Below, in pieces: positions 8,714-20,851 of a DNA stretch of 62,939 nt. The notes under the pieces were generated by a model, which did no database searches, was not told the origin of the DNA, and saw only the letters and a list, made by a program, of their open reading frames with translations. Where the stretch lies: assembly GCA_024640315.1 (NCBI GenBank), contig JAHEFF010000004.1, forward strand, positions 1 to 62,939. The letters run 5' to 3'. Position numbers and translations under genes: made by a program. Source of the stretch: Woeseiaceae bacterium. GTDB lineage: Bacteria > Pseudomonadota > Gammaproteobacteria > Steroidobacterales > Woeseiaceae. Position 1 is the stretch's first letter. The number at the start of each line of letters is the position of its first letter.

Positions 8714-9811
8714 ATGAAGTTAACCGCTGGACGCGAAGCGCTTTTGAAACCGTTACAAGCTGTAATTGGCGTCGTAGAGCGTCGCCAGACAATGCCAATC
8801 TTGGCAAATGTGTTGTTGGTTGCAAAGGACGGTGAGGTATCCGTAACGGCAACGGACCTTGAGGTAGAGTTGGTGGCAAACGCGGATGTCCAGGTCGATA
8901 GCCCGGGGGAAGTCACAGTTCCAGGTCGAAAACTTCTGGACATTTGCAGGGCGTTACCAGAGGACGCGCAACTAAAAATTAGCCTCAGTGGCGAAAAACT
9001 GAGCATCAAGTCAGGAAGAAGCAAGTTTTCATTAACGACGCTGCCGGCCGCAGAATTTCCGACGATAGAGGATATTAGTTCTGGCAAGAGTGTCTCCGTA
9101 TCGCAGGCGGTTTTAGCGCGGCTGCTCGAGAAAACGCATTTTTCTATGGCGCAGCAAGATGTGCGGTATTACCTGAACGGCTTGTTGTTGGAGACCGGCG
9201 GGAATGTTTTGCGTGCAGTGGCTACAGACGGGCATCGGCTGGCATTGTGCGAGGTGCAGGTCGAAGGCGGGGATGCACCGGAACAGCAGGTGATTGTGCC
9301 GCGGAAAGGCGTTCTGGAGCTGCAAAGGTTGATGAGCGGGGAGGGAAATCTCGCGATTGAACTCGGAACAAACCATATCCGGATTCAGCTCGACGGGATC
9401 CGATTTACGTCGAAGTTGATCGATGGGCGGTTTCCGGAATATCAGAGGGTGATTCCGCAAGATAACAGTAACGCGTTAAGCGCTGATCGCGGGCTGTTCA
9501 GGAGCGCGCTGCAAAGAACGGCGATTTTGTCGAACGAAAAATACCGTGGTATCAGGTTGATTATTCGAGATAACAACATGGTGCTGCAGGCGCACAACCC
9601 GGAGCAGGAGGAAGCCGAGGAAGAGCTCGGTATTCAGTATGCCGGTGAAGAGATCGAGATCGGCTTCAATGTGAATTACCTGCTGGACGCCCTCGGAGCT
9701 ATCGAATCTGACGAAGTGACCCTGGCAGTGGTAGATGGGAATTCAAGTTGCCTGCTGCGTGAACCAGGCAAAGATGACTGTAAGTACGTCGTCATGCCCA
9801 TGCGCCTGTAG
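8714..9811 (+). CDS. dnaN: DNA polymerase III beta sliding clamp
   Basis: This 365-residue clamp is the dimeric ring that tethers Pol III to DNA and binds many partners through clamp-binding motifs. It begins MKLTAGREALLKPLQAVIG like other clamps, shows the three-fold repeated clamp domains, and ends in VVMPMRL, the typical C-terminus. AGGTGG five bases before the ATG at 8714 supports that start over the in-frame GTG at 8705. The gene lies between oriC and recF in the order dnaA-dnaN-recF-gyrB. Confidence 0.98.
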   Translation: MKLTAGREALLKPLQAVIGVVERRQTMPILANVLLVAKDGEVSVTATDLEVELVANADVQVDSPGEVTVPGRKLLDICRALPEDAQLKISLSGEKLSIKSGRSKFSLTTLPAAEFPTIEDISSGKSVSVSQAVLARLLEKTHFSMAQQDVRYYLNGLLLETGGNVLRAVATDGHRLALCEVQVEGGDAPEQQVIVPRKGVLELQRLMSGEGNLAIELGTNHIRIQLDGIRFTSKLIDGRFPEYQRVIPQDNSNALSADRGLFRSALQRTAILSNEKYRGIRLIIRDNNMVLQAHNPEQEEAEEELGIQYAGEEIEIGFNVNYLLDALGAIESDEVTLAVVDGNSSCLLREPGKDDCKYVVMPMRL

Positions 9812-9826
9812 GGTCCCAAGTATCGT

Positions 9827-10894
9827 TTGCCACTTCTAAGCCTTAAATGTACCGATTTCCGGTGCCTCGAGTCAGCCGCGCTCGAATTCAGCAGCGGCAA
9901 TAATCTTATTTACGGGGCTAACGCCTCCGGGAAGACCAGCATCCTGGAGGCGCTGGCGTACCTGGGACGGGGGCGCTCGTTTCGTGGCGCCGGTACGAGA
10001 GAACTCATTCGGCACGGGGCGGACGAGTTTGTTGTGATTGGCAAGGTGCACAATGGCACCAGGGAAGTTGCGTTAGGCGTCAGGAACAGCCGGAGCGGTC
10101 TCGAGGTCCATGCCGATGGGGAGAAGCGTAGCTCGGCTGCAGCGCTTGCGGAGGCGCTGCCGCTACAGGTGATTGATCCCGACGTTCACGAACTGGTTGC
10201 GGGGGGGCCGGAAAGCCGCCGGCGGTACATCGACTGGATGGCGTTCCACGTGGAACATGGGTATCTGGACGAATGGCGGCGGTTCCGCAGGGCGTTGAAG
10301 CAGCGGAACGCCGCGCTGCGCAGCGGTGCAAACCGGAGGAGCCTGTCTGGTTGGAATCATGAGTTAGCGGAGCTGGGCGGTCTTGTTGACCTCGCACGGC
10401 GTCGTATGCTGGAGATTAGCCGGCCCACGATTGAAGAATTTGGTGAGGTTTTACTGGGTAGTCCCCTGGGGATTGAATATCAACAGGGGTGGTCTGGGGA
10501 TAAAAGTCTTGAGGAGGCGCTGGCCGAGGCGGTTGAGCGGGACCTCCAGCTCGGCAGTACCCAGGCGGGTCCGCAGCGGGCCGACCTGCGGTTGGTTTAC
10601 GACGAACGGCAGGCACGAAAACTGGTTTCGCGGGGGCAGCAGAAGTTGCTCGCATGCGCGCTTATCCTGGCGGCGACAGAAGTCGTGCAAACCCATCTTG
10701 AAAGACCGTTGTTGTTGCTTCTCGACGATCCTGCAGCAGAACTGGACAGGGAATCTGTCGGGCGGTTGATGGGTTGTGTGGAGGGGCTGGGATGCCAGGT
10801 GATTGCTACCACGCTTGATCGGCAACAGCCACTTTTCTCCTCTTCGCCGACCCTGTTCCACGTGGAACAGGGTCAGGTCGAAAGGGCAACCTGA
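9827..10894 (+). CDS. recF: DNA replication/repair protein RecF
   Basis: RecF is an SMC-like ATPase that loads RecOR at gaps in replicating DNA. Visible are the N-terminal DFRCLE segment, Walker A GANASGKTS (about residues 30-38), the ABC-type signature region LVSRGQQKLLACAL and Walker B LLLLLDDPAAELD. The 355-residue length is normal. The start is a TTG 15 bases after dnaN; no better in-frame codon is present and the encoded MPLLSLKCTDFRCLE matches the family start. Two parS-like palindromes lie inside this gene, and both are read as F-H-V-E in the protein. Confidence 0.95.
   Translation: MPLLSLKCTDFRCLESAALEFSSGNNLIYGANASGKTSILEALAYLGRGRSFRGAGTRELIRHGADEFVVIGKVHNGTREVALGVRNSRSGLEVHADGEKRSSAAALAEALPLQVIDPDVHELVAGGPESRRRYIDWMAFHVEHGYLDEWRRFRRALKQRNAALRSGANRRSLSGWNHELAELGGLVDLARRRMLEISRPTIEEFGEVLLGSPLGIEYQQGWSGDKSLEEALAEAVERDLQLGSTQAGPQRADLRLVYDERQARKLVSRGQQKLLACALILAATEVVQTHLERPLLLLLDDPAAELDRESVGRLMGCVEGLGCQVIATTLDRQQPLFSSSPTLFHVEQGQVERAT
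10242..10257. other. parS-like centromere site 1 (one mismatch) inside recF
   Basis: CGTTCCACGTGGAACA matches the ParB-binding palindrome TGTTCCACGTGGAACA at 15 of 16 positions. It lies within about 1.6 kb of oriC, where chromosomal parS sites cluster. The recF frame reads it as Phe-His-Val-Glu. Confidence 0.75.
10849..10874. other. parS centromere site 2 (perfect palindrome) inside recF
   Basis: TGTTCCACGTGGAACA at 10854-10869 is a perfect parS palindrome of the form reported in Pseudomonas, and the symmetry extends on both sides to a perfect 26-base palindrome (10849-10874). It overlaps the last codons of recF. ParB would nucleate here for origin segregation. parA and parB are not in this window. 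Confidence 0.85.
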
Positions 10895-13459
<2,565 letters not shown>

Positions 13460-13637
13460 ATCAGCACCCCGGCCAACTCCCAAACCGTCCGCAAAAGCAT
13501 AACCCGGATTCCTGCCGGCTATTGCCGGTACGGAGCGGGCGTGTGTGGACCTTCAAAAAAAGCGCATATCCCATAGACAAGTCAGTGTCACTGGGCTGAT
13601 TGGCCGTCGCTGTTGCTTGACCGGATCAAATGACCAC

Positions 13638-13682
13638 TTGACAACTCAGTTGTCAAAGTGCATTTTGACAACTGAGTTGTCA
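13638..13682. promoter_or_regulatory. Double palindromic operator for the MarR-type regulator
   Basis: Two nearly identical dyads, TTGACAACTCAGTTGTCAA (13638-13656) and TTGACAACTGAGTTGTCA (13665-13682), lie 27 bases apart centre to centre just upstream of the regulator start. TTGACA within each dyad could also serve as a -35 box. The pattern fits autorepression by a dimeric MarR protein. Confidence 0.8.
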
Positions 13683-13697
13683 TATGAGGTGGTCGGG

Positions 13698-14129
13698 GTG
13701 ACTGACAAATACGAAATTACCTGGCTTATCCGGCGTCTTTTTCGATCTATGGCGCAGCGATCGAATGAAAGCCTGGCGGACTGGGACATAAACGCAACAG
13801 ATCGTGCGGTCATGGAGTTTTTGTATCCGGATCTCTCACTCTCCGTTCCTGAAATTGCGGAACGCTACGATGTATCAAGGCAACACGTCCAGGTAACGGT
13901 AAATCGGCTTGTTGAAAAAAAACTGCTCGTCATCGCCAACAACCCGCGGCACAAACGGTCCTCGCTTGTTCACCTGACGCCACGCGGCAACTCAACATTC
14001 AAAAAAATATTGCTGCGCGACAAACAGCTGGTGAACAGGCTGTTCAATGAAATTCCTCTGAACAATATCCACATCACCAAAAGGACGCTGGAGAAACTCT
14101 ATGAGCGTCTCAGTAAAGGAGAAATCTGA
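13698..14129 (+). CDS. MarR-family transcriptional regulator
   Basis: This is a 143-residue winged-helix regulator. Helices around ATDRAVMEFL, the recognition helix region SVPEIAERYDVSRQHVQVTVNRL and a wing with NPRHKRSSLVHLTPRG are typical of MarR. I start it at GTG 13698, which has GAGGTGG about five bases upstream; the open frame continues back to 13545 but crosses the two operator dyads, so the longer form is unlikely. The stop overlaps the ATG of the next gene (TGATG), so both are co-translated. The ligand is unknown; the dyads upstream suggest self-repression. Confidence 0.85.
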   Translation: MTDKYEITWLIRRLFRSMAQRSNESLADWDINATDRAVMEFLYPDLSLSVPEIAERYDVSRQHVQVTVNRLVEKKLLVIANNPRHKRSSLVHLTPRGNSTFKKILLRDKQLVNRLFNEIPLNNIHITKRTLEKLYERLSKGEI

Positions 14130-14584
14130 TGAACGAAAAATTATTGCAGCACCGGCCACCCCGCATCGCGATATTCTTCCTGCTGCTCGCGACAGTGCTG
14201 CACTGGTTCACACCGTTAGGTAGTCAACCGTTTTTTCCATCTTCAATTCTTGCGGCCACGATCGGTCTCAGCGGCTTCCTGGTGATGATGTGGGCGTGGT
14301 GGCAATTCAAGGAACAGGAAGTCGCTATCTGTCCAACGGAAAAAACAATGCGCCTGATTACCGATGGCGTTTACCGCTATACCCGAAACCCGATGTACCT
14401 TGGTGTGACCATGATGCTTGTTGCCGTTGCGGTCGAGGTTGGAACCATTCCGTTTTTCGCGGCTGCCGCAGGCTTCTTTCTGGTTATTCAGATTGTCTTC
14501 TGCCCTTACGAAGAAGCGAAGCTGTCTCGCGCGTTCGGCGCAGAGTACCGGCATTATGTCGGCCAGGTCAGACGATGGTTATAA
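14129..14584 (+). CDS. Isoprenylcysteine carboxyl methyltransferase (ICMT)-family membrane protein
   Basis: This 151-residue protein has about four membrane helices and the ICMT/phospholipid-methyltransferase signature GVYRYTRNPMYLG followed by a C-terminal CPYEEAKLSRAFGAEYRHY, where the acidic/His residues contact S-adenosylmethionine in the family. The substrate in bacteria is generally unknown. It overlaps the MarR gene by one base and is presumably controlled by it, so it may act in a stress or resistance response sensed by that regulator. It converges with plsC, whose stop is two bases beyond. Confidence 0.85.
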   Translation: MNEKLLQHRPPRIAIFFLLLATVLHWFTPLGSQPFFPSSILAATIGLSGFLVMMWAWWQFKEQEVAICPTEKTMRLITDGVYRYTRNPMYLGVTMMLVAVAVEVGTIPFFAAAAGFFLVIQIVFCPYEEAKLSRAFGAEYRHYVGQVRRWL

Positions 14585-14585
14585 C

Positions 14586-15323
14586 TCAGGAAACGGTCTT
14601 TTCCCGGTCGACGTAACCGATGCTGATTTCACGCATTTTCGCCTCGACCCAATCCTGCACAATCAGGTTGGTTTCCTTCGGTGGCCGGTCGCCTGGCGAC
14701 ACAGGCGGGCCGATACAAAAACGAATAAGACCCGGCTCCTTCTTGAGACCACGACGTGGCCACAGGTCACCGGCATTGTGCGCCACAGGGACAATCGGGC
14801 ATTGCGCTTCCCGAGCCAGCGCCGCGCCACTCACGCCGTAGCGTTTGGTTTGCCCCAAAGGCACGCGTGTTCCTTCCGGAAAAATCGTCACCCAAATTCC
14901 CTCCGCCAACCGTTCTTTCCCTTGTGTGATGACCTGGCTGACTGCTGTATGCCCGGCACCACGGTTAATAGCGATCGGCTTCATGGCTGCCAGCCCCCAA
15001 CCGAAAAACGGAATCCATTTCAATTCCCGTTTCAGAACCCAGGTTTGCGGCGGAAAGATAGCCAACTGCGCGTATGTCTCGAACACGGTGGAGTGCTTGA
15101 TCATGATGACGCTGGCGACATCGGGTATGTTCTCGCGTCCCTCGACAACGTACTCGAGCCCGCACAGGTACTTGCCGACAGTCAGCATGCTCTGGCCCCA
15201 CCCCCTGGCGATCGAAAAGCGCACAGAAAACGGCAGGAAGAACAACAGAAATATTGTGAGCGCAGCCACACATACACTGAGGAAAAAATAGATCTGAAAC
15301 AGTAGTGAGCGAAACCAGACCAT
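14586..15323 (-). CDS. plsC: 1-acyl-sn-glycerol-3-phosphate acyltransferase (PlsC family)
   Basis: This 245-residue protein acylates lysophosphatidic acid in phospholipid synthesis. It has N-terminal membrane segments (LLFQIYFFLSVCVAALTIFL), the catalytic block IMIKHSTVFET (H-x4-E in place of the commoner H-x4-D) and the FPEGTR glycerol-phosphate-binding motif. ATG at 15323 overlaps the gmhB stop (ATGA), so translation is coupled. The order glyQ-glyS-gmhB-plsC recurs in gammaproteobacteria. The acceptor specificity cannot be read from sequence, and an ornithine-lipid or other lyso-lipid acyltransferase is possible. Confidence 0.85.
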   Translation of the reverse strand: MVWFRSLLFQIYFFLSVCVAALTIFLLFFLPFSVRFSIARGWGQSMLTVGKYLCGLEYVVEGRENIPDVASVIMIKHSTVFETYAQLAIFPPQTWVLKRELKWIPFFGWGLAAMKPIAINRGAGHTAVSQVITQGKERLAEGIWVTIFPEGTRVPLGQTKRYGVSGAALAREAQCPIVPVAHNAGDLWPRRGLKKEPGLIRFCIGPPVSPGDRPPKETNLIVQDWVEAKMREISIGYVDREKTVS

Positions 15324-15883
15324 CAACGTCTCCGCCGTTCCTCGATCAGGGCGTCGGCGGCCTCCCGAAGGTTCGCATAAGTTTCAACCGAATCCCCCGT
15401 ACGACGCAGTGCCTCCGCGGTTTTCTGACCGTTGCCTGTCAAGACCAGTATCGGACGCGCGCCCACCGCGATAGCAGCTTCAATGTCCCGCAACGAGTCG
15501 CCGACTACGGGCACACCACCAAGCGGCACGCCGTACTGCCGCGACAGATCCAGGAGCAGCCCGGGAGCCGGCTTGCGGCACTCGCAACCGTCGTCCGGAT
15601 GATGCGGGCAAAAAACAATCTTGCCGATGTCGCCACCAGCCTCGCGGACCATGCGTTGCATCTTCCGGTGAATACCCTCGAGCGCGGGACCATCGATCAA
15701 TTTCCGGCCTATGCCCGACTGGTTGCTTGCAATCGCGACCTCGAATCCAGCCGAAGACAATGCAGCAATCGCTTCAAGGCTGCCCTCCAGCGGAATCCAC
15801 TCGTCCGGCGATTTGATGAATTCGTCTGAATCCCGATTTATGACACCATCACGATCCAGGATGATCAGCCCGCCGGCCACCAC
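15323..15883 (-). CDS. gmhB: D-glycero-beta-D-manno-heptose 1,7-bisphosphate 7-phosphatase
   Basis: GmhB is a HAD-family phosphatase in ADP-heptose synthesis for the LPS inner core. It shows the nucleophile motif LDRDGVIN, the SNQSGIGR motif, the zinc site CPHHPDDGCECRKP (Cys-x-His-x7-Cys-x-Cys) and the VGDSLRDIEAA metal motif. The 186-residue length is normal. It starts at GTG 15883 immediately after the glyS stop and ends overlapping plsC, so all are one operon. The zinc loop and DRDGVIN sequence separate it from histidinol-phosphatase relatives, though that pair is easily confused. Confidence 0.93.
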   Translation of the reverse strand: MVAGGLIILDRDGVINRDSDEFIKSPDEWIPLEGSLEAIAALSSAGFEVAIASNQSGIGRKLIDGPALEGIHRKMQRMVREAGGDIGKIVFCPHHPDDGCECRKPAPGLLLDLSRQYGVPLGGVPVVGDSLRDIEAAIAVGARPILVLTGNGQKTAEALRRTGDSVETYANLREAADALIEERRRR

Positions 15884-17980
15884 TCAATCCTGTGCCGGCG
15901 TGAGACGGGACACATCAGCCACATTCAGAAAAAGGCCACGCAGTTCGGCCAGCAGTGCCAGTCGATTATTTTTCAATGTCGCGTTCTCTACCATTACCAT
16001 CACATCGTCGAAGAAAGAATCCACGGGCGCGCGCAATTCAGCCAGTCGCCGCAGTGCATCCGAATAGGCTCTTGTCTCAATCAATGGAGCGACGTCGTTC
16101 CTGGCCGATTGCATGGCGTGATACAGCACAAGCTCGGCATCATCCTGCAACAAGGCGGCGTCGACGGCTGCATTTTCATCAGTGTAGTCGGCCTGCCGAA
16201 GAATATTAGCCGTGCGTTTGTTCGCGGCAGCCAGGCTAACTGCCTGTTCCAGTCCAACAAAAACCACAACGGCGCGCAGGCGCTCCTGAAAATCCGCAAG
16301 AGACGCAGGTCGTCGGCTGCGCACCGATTCAAACATGTCCGCTGTTACACCATGCTTCCCATCGACGACATAACTCTTCAGTCTTTCAATGATGAAATCG
16401 TACAGTGCATCACGTGTTGCGCCATGATCCGCTCCCGACGCCGGCTGCTGCACGACGGCCGCTACCACCGCCTCGAAAAATCTGATATCCAGATTTCCCT
16501 CGATGAGAATTCGAATCACCCCCAACGCGGCGCGCCGGAGACCGAAAGGATCCCGATTGCCGGTAGGCTTCTTGCCGAGAACAAATATGCCGGCCAGGGT
16601 GTCAAGCTTGTCGGCAACCGCAAGAATCCGGCCCTCGATCGATCCTGGCAGATCGTCGCCTGCGAAGCGCGGCAAATACTGTTCGCCGATAGCCTCAGCC
16701 ACGGCCGCGGTCTCTCCCGCTGCCCTGGCATAATAGGCACCCATGGTTCCCTGCAACTCCGGAAACTCACCGACCATACCCGTCAACAGATCGCACTTGG
16801 CAAGTACAGCGGCCCGGGTCACCGCTTCAGTGTCGCCGCCAACTTGCTCGGCGAGCAGCGTGCCAAGCGCGGCAACACGCATGCTCTTATCATGCAATGT
16901 ACCCAGCCCCTTTTGATAAACGACCTGCTTTAGCGCTTCAGTTCTATCGGCAATGGCCGTTTGTTGATCGGACTTCCAGAAAAAGGCTGCATCCGCGAGG
17001 CGTGGTCGAATGACGCGTTCATTGCCGTCCCGCACTCGCTCCGGATCAGTACTCTCAAGGTTGGCCAAGGTAATAAAGACCGGCAGTAATCCCCCGTCTT
17101 TGTCAGCAACCGGAAAATAGCGCTGATGATTGGTCAGAGTCGCAACAATCACCTCACGTGGCAGCGACAGGAACTCTTTGTCGAATGACCCGGTTACCGA
17201 TACCGGCCATTCGGTTAACGCGGTCACCTCGTCGATTAACGCATCATCGCCTACAGCCTTTCCGCCAGCCTTTTTGGCCGCCTCTTTCACAAGGCCGGCA
17301 ACTTTGTCGCGACGCGCCGAAAAATCCGCAATCACGTAACCTGATGACTCAAGGATCGAGGCGTAGTTGGCTGGAGCATCTATTTCAATCTCGCCTCTCG
17401 TGTGAAAACGGTGACCGCGAGTCTTGTTCGAAGCGGCGATACCAAGTACCGAACCCGGCATAACCGATTTCCCGTGCAACATGATGAGCCAATGAACCGG
17501 GCGGACGAACTCCTCCTCATGAGCGCCCCAGCGCATGCGTCGCGGAATGGGCAGAGCGTCGAGCGCTTGCTGGATGATCACCGGAAGCAGGCTTGCAGCG
17601 TCCTGACCACGTTCGATAGCCCGATGCGATAACCATTCGCCGGCGTCAGTTTCTTCGCGGCCCAGGCTTGCGACGTCAACGCCGCACTTCTTCGCGAACG
17701 CCATAGCGGCCTTCGTGGCCCGGCCCTCGGCGTCAAAGGCGATGGAAACGGGCGGGCCTTTCTGCAAAACCTCTCGATCTTCCTGGCTCGATTCCAGCGC
17801 CGAAATCATGACGGCAAGACGTCGCGGGCTTGCATAGGCTTTGACCGCGCCGTGTCCGAGACGGGCTTTTTCGAGCCCGTCCTGAATTCCGGACGCGAAC
17901 GAGTCCATTAGTTTCCTGAGCGCTTTCGGAGGTAATTCCTCTGTGCCTATCTCAACGAGAAAATCTTCGGCGCCATTCAT
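15884..17980 (-). CDS. glyS: Glycyl-tRNA synthetase beta subunit
   Basis: This 698-residue protein is the beta subunit of the bacterial heterotetrameric (alpha2beta2) glycyl-tRNA synthetase, needed for tRNA-Gly binding. It begins [17 protein letters not shown], the family signature, has the GlyS HD-like block near [17 protein letters not shown], and a C-terminal anticodon-binding region ([20 protein letters not shown]). Its ATG overlaps the glyQ stop by four bases, so the two subunits are translationally coupled for balanced synthesis. Confidence 0.98.
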   Translation of the reverse strand: MNGAEDFLVEIGTEELPPKALRKLMDSFASGIQDGLEKARLGHGAVKAYASPRRLAVMISALESSQEDREVLQKGPPVSIAFDAEGRATKAAMAFAKKCGVDVASLGREETDAGEWLSHRAIERGQDAASLLPVIIQQALDALPIPRRMRWGAHEEEFVRPVHWLIMLHGKSVMPGSVLGIAASNKTRGHRFHTRGEIEIDAPANYASILESSGYVIADFSARRDKVAGLVKEAAKKAGGKAVGDDALIDEVTALTEWPVSVTGSFDKEFLSLPREVIVATLTNHQRYFPVADKDGGLLPVFITLANLESTDPERVRDGNERVIRPRLADAAFFWKSDQQTAIADRTEALKQVVYQKGLGTLHDKSMRVAALGTLLAEQVGGDTEAVTRAAVLAKCDLLTGMVGEFPELQGTMGAYYARAAGETAAVAEAIGEQYLPRFAGDDLPGSIEGRILAVADKLDTLAGIFVLGKKPTGNRDPFGLRRAALGVIRILIEGNLDIRFFEAVVAAVVQQPASGADHGATRDALYDFIIERLKSYVVDGKHGVTADMFESVRSRRPASLADFQERLRAVVVFVGLEQAVSLAAANKRTANILRQADYTDENAAVDAALLQDDAELVLYHAMQSARNDVAPLIETRAYSDALRRLAELRAPVDSFFDDVMVMVENATLKNNRLALLAELRGLFLNVADVSRLTPAQD

Positions 17981-18906
17981 TTCGCAATCGCCTTGCTGAC
18001 CGATTCGACCATCGGAAAACCGAGCGCTTCACGGCTTGCGTAGTAAGCTTCGGCGACGCCGCGCGCCATGGTGCGAACACGCAAGATAAATCTCTGTCGC
18101 TCGCTGACCGATATCGCCTGACGGGCATCAAGCAGGTTAAAGGTATGGGAGGCGGCCAGCATCTGCTCGTAAGCCGGTAATGGCAGGCCGGCCTCAATCA
18201 GTCGCAAATTCTCCATTTCTGCCTGGTCGAACGCAGCGAAAAGTGCAGTCACGTCGGCTTCTTCGAAGTTGTACCGCGACTGCTCTACTTCGTTCTGGTG
18301 ATACACATCCCGATACGTAATCCGGCCCAGCGGGCCGTCCGTCCAGGTAATATCGAAAATACTTTCGACATCCTGTAAATACATAGCCAGGCGCTCAAGG
18401 CCATAAGTGATTTCACCCGTGACCGGCCGACACTCGAGCCCGCCGACCTGCTGGAAATAGGTGAACTGCGTTATTTCCATACCATTGAGCCAGACTTCCC
18501 AGCCGAGACCCCAGGCACCGAGCGTGGGGGACTCCCAGTTGTCCTCAACAAAACGAACATCGTGTACCAGCGGGTCGATACCGATAGCGCGAAGCGAGTC
18601 GAGATACATTTCCTGGATATCATCCGGCGACGGCTTGATCACCACCTGGTACTGGTAGTAATGCTGCAGCCGGAACGGGTTGTCCCCGTAGCGGCCATCG
18701 GTCGGACGACGGGATGGCTGCACGTAGGCCGCGCTCCAGGGCTCCGGGCCGACAGCACGCAGGAACGTTGCAGGATGGAACGTGCCGGCACCCATTGGCA
18801 TGTCATAGGGCTGCGCAATGACGCAGCCACGCTCGGCCCAGAATTGCTGCAGCGCCAGGATCAGGTCCTGGAAGGTCTGCTGATTCGGGGTTTTTTCCTT
18901 GGCCAT
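17977..18906 (-). CDS. glyQ: Glycyl-tRNA synthetase alpha subunit
   Basis: This 309-residue class II synthetase catalytic subunit activates glycine. It starts at [20 protein letters not shown]; upstream in-frame codons would add about 100 residues with no resemblance to GlyQ, so ATG 18906 is taken. Diagnostic segments are [39 protein letters not shown] and the C-terminal RHxxE-like block. It is the first gene of glyQ-glyS-gmhB-plsC and is divergent from glnA across a 395-base regulatory region. Confidence 0.98.
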   Translation of the reverse strand: MAKEKTPNQQTFQDLILALQQFWAERGCVIAQPYDMPMGAGTFHPATFLRAVGPEPWSAAYVQPSRRPTDGRYGDNPFRLQHYYQYQVVIKPSPDDIQEMYLDSLRAIGIDPLVHDVRFVEDNWESPTLGAWGLGWEVWLNGMEITQFTYFQQVGGLECRPVTGEITYGLERLAMYLQDVESIFDITWTDGPLGRITYRDVYHQNEVEQSRYNFEEADVTALFAAFDQAEMENLRLIEAGLPLPAYEQMLAASHTFNLLDARQAISVSERQRFILRVRTMARGVAEAYYASREALGFPMVESVSKAIAK

Positions 18907-19075
18907 CAGTGAAATCGCGTTACCGAGAACCTGTCTCGTTATTCGGAAGGGTGATCGGAAGCCGCGCAGTATAACCGCATCAATCCGGACCAGTCGCCAT
19001 TTTTTGAAGTCGGATCCAGCCCCGGAAGCGGATGGCCGGATCAAAAGCCCCAAACCAGTGCAGCCAAAATCAGAA

Positions 19076-19092
19076 TGCACTATAGTGGTGCA
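19076..19092. promoter_or_regulatory. NtrC-type binding site 1 upstream of glnA
   Basis: TGCACTATAGTGGTGCA closely matches the NtrC dyad TGCACC-N5-GGTGCA. Its centre (19084) is 31 bases from that of site 2, about three helical turns, and about 128 bases before the predicted sigma-54 start point. Confidence 0.85.
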
Positions 19093-19106
19093 CATTATTT
19101 TGACTA

Positions 19107-19123
19107 CGCACCAAGCCGGTGCA
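19107..19123. promoter_or_regulatory. NtrC-type binding site 2 upstream of glnA
   Basis: CGCACCAAGCCGGTGCA matches the NtrC dyad at nearly all conserved positions. Together with site 1 it forms a face-of-helix pair comparable to the enhancer pair upstream of E. coli glnA (centres near -108 and -140). Confidence 0.8.
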
Positions 19124-19185
19124 GAAGAGCCTGTGGGTAAACCTGAAAAGGTTATAAAAATCAGAGAGATATCGCATCTCTCGAC

Positions 19186-19202
19186 TTGGCACAGTTCATG
19201 CA
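19186..19202 (+). promoter_or_regulatory. Sigma-54 promoter of glnA
   Basis: TTGGCACAGTTCATGCA has the -24 GG and -12 GC dinucleotides separated by the obligatory ten bases, and TGGCAC is perfect; the -12 element ATGCA departs from TTGCA by one base. Transcription would begin near 19212, about 90 bases before the glnA ATG. Confidence 0.85.
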
Positions 19203-19301
19203 CTTTACCAATACAACAAGGGCGCCCCGGGGACTGGCTGAGCAGCCGGATTTCTCGGGCCGTCTTTTTAATTTTTGCAACCCAGACTGGAGGAAACCGA
19301 A

Positions 19302-20711
19302 ATGAGTGGTGCTGATGTGATCGGCCTGATCAAGGAAAAAAACGCCAAATTCGTCGACTTTCGATTCACGGATACCAAAGGCAAGGAGCAGCATGTCACC
19401 GTACCCGCACGAATCGTGGATGAGGATCTGTTTGAAGAGGGCAAGATGTTTGATGGGTCGTCCATCGCCGGATGGAAAGGGATTAACGAGTCTGACATGA
19501 TCCTGATGCCGGATCCTGATTCGGCGGTCGTGGATATCTTCTCGGAGGACACGACGATCAATCTGCGTTGCAATGTCGTCGAACCGGCGACCATGCAGGG
19601 ATACGACCGGTGTCCGCGGTCGCTGGCCGATCGAGCCGAAGCCTACCTGAGATCGACCGGTGTGGCAGACCAGGCATTCTTCGGGCCGGAAAACGAGTTC
19701 TTCGTCTTTGACGACGTTCGCTGGGACGACTCGATGCAGGGTGCATTCTACTCGATTGACTCCAGTGAAGGCGCATGGAACACCAGTCGCAGCTATGAAG
19801 ACAGCAATACCGGCCATCGTCCGACCGTCAAAGGGGGTTATTTCCCGGTACCGCCAGTTGATTCGCTGCACGACATTCGCTCGGCGATGTGCCTGGCGCT
19901 CGAGGAAATGGGCGTTGAGACCGAAGTCCATCACCATGAAGTGGCAACAGCGGGCCAGTGCGAAATAGGTGCCCTGTTCAACACCCTGGTACGCAAGGCC
20001 GACGAGGTACAGATCCTTAAATACGTGGTTCACAACGTCGCTCACGGCTACGGCAAGACGGCGACTTTCATGCCGAAGCCGCTGGTGAATGACAACGGTA
20101 ACGGCATGCATGTGCATATGTCGCTGTTTAAAGATGGCGAGAACCTTTTCTCCGGCGACGGCTACGGCGGCCTGTCGGATATGGCCCTCTATTACATCGG
20201 TGGAGTCATCAAGCACGCGAAAGCATTGAACGCGTTTACGAATCCGGCAACCAACAGCTACAAACGACTGGTTCCGGGCTTCGAAGCACCCACCATTCTT
20301 GCCTACTCTGCGCGTAATCGATCTGCATCGATCCGCATTCCCTACATCGCCAATCCGAAGGGTCGCAGAATTGAAGTGAGGTTCCCGGATTCTATGGCGA
20401 ATCCATACCTGGCGTTTTCTGCACTGATGCTGGCCGGACTCGATGGCATTCAAAACAAGCTTCATCCAGGTGACGCGATGGACAAGGATCTCTACGACCT
20501 TCCCCCGGAAGAGGAAAAGAACCTGAAACTGGTGGCGTTTTCTCTCGACGAAGCACTGGAAGCTCTCAACGAAGATCGTGCATTCCTGAAAGCAGGCGAC
20601 GTTTTCAGCGACGATCTGATTGATGCTTACATCGAACTCAAGGAAGAAAATGTCTCGCGTCTTCGCATGACCACGCATCCGGTTGAATTCGATATGTATT
20701 ACAGCCTTTAA
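19302..20711 (+). CDS. glnA: Glutamine synthetase, type I
   Basis: This 469-residue GS makes glutamine from glutamate, ammonia and ATP. ATG 19302 follows GGAGG at eight bases. Seen are the N-terminal beta-grasp with [13 protein letters not shown], the catalytic [18 protein letters not shown] and the ATP-site [11 protein letters not shown]. The segment [11 protein letters not shown] carries the adenylylation tyrosine at about residue 398, so control by GlnE adenylylation is likely. A sigma-54 promoter and two NtrC sites lie upstream, and ntrB-ntrC lie downstream, giving classical nitrogen control. Confidence 0.99.
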   Translation: MSGADVIGLIKEKNAKFVDFRFTDTKGKEQHVTVPARIVDEDLFEEGKMFDGSSIAGWKGINESDMILMPDPDSAVVDIFSEDTTINLRCNVVEPATMQGYDRCPRSLADRAEAYLRSTGVADQAFFGPENEFFVFDDVRWDDSMQGAFYSIDSSEGAWNTSRSYEDSNTGHRPTVKGGYFPVPPVDSLHDIRSAMCLALEEMGVETEVHHHEVATAGQCEIGALFNTLVRKADEVQILKYVVHNVAHGYGKTATFMPKPLVNDNGNGMHVHMSLFKDGENLFSGDGYGGLSDMALYYIGGVIKHAKALNAFTNPATNSYKRLVPGFEAPTILAYSARNRSASIRIPYIANPKGRRIEVRFPDSMANPYLAFSALMLAGLDGIQNKLHPGDAMDKDLYDLPPEEEKNLKLVAFSLDEALEALNEDRAFLKAGDVFSDDLIDAYIELKEENVSRLRMTTHPVEFDMYYSL

Positions 20712-20787
20712 GGCCACCGATGCCCGGATGTGCGCAAATCGGCTGGCTGGGGGGCCGCAAGGGCCGATTCAGGGTGAAAAAATGTGA

Positions 20788-20812
20788 ACCGGGCGGCACT
20801 TTGCTGCCCGGT
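20788..20812. terminator. GC-rich hairpin downstream of glnA, possible attenuator
   Basis: ACCGGGC and GCCCGGT form a 7-base stem around an 11-base loop that itself contains GGC/GCT pairing. There is no T-run on either side, so this may be a partial terminator that sets glnA above ntrBC in expression, or only an RNA processing hairpin. Confidence 0.4.
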
Positions 20813-20851
20813 CACTGGTCAAACAGAAAGCAGCACTGATATGCTAAACCG

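Noticed and set aside
14290..15305. Plus-strand open frames opposite plsC and over the ICMT gene
   Set aside because: Antisense or out-of-frame shadows of well-supported genes.
19161..20717. Long minus-strand open frame (518 codons) opposite glnA
   Set aside because: glnA on the plus strand is certain with sigma-54 control; the antisense frame has no domain likeness and is a codon-bias shadow.
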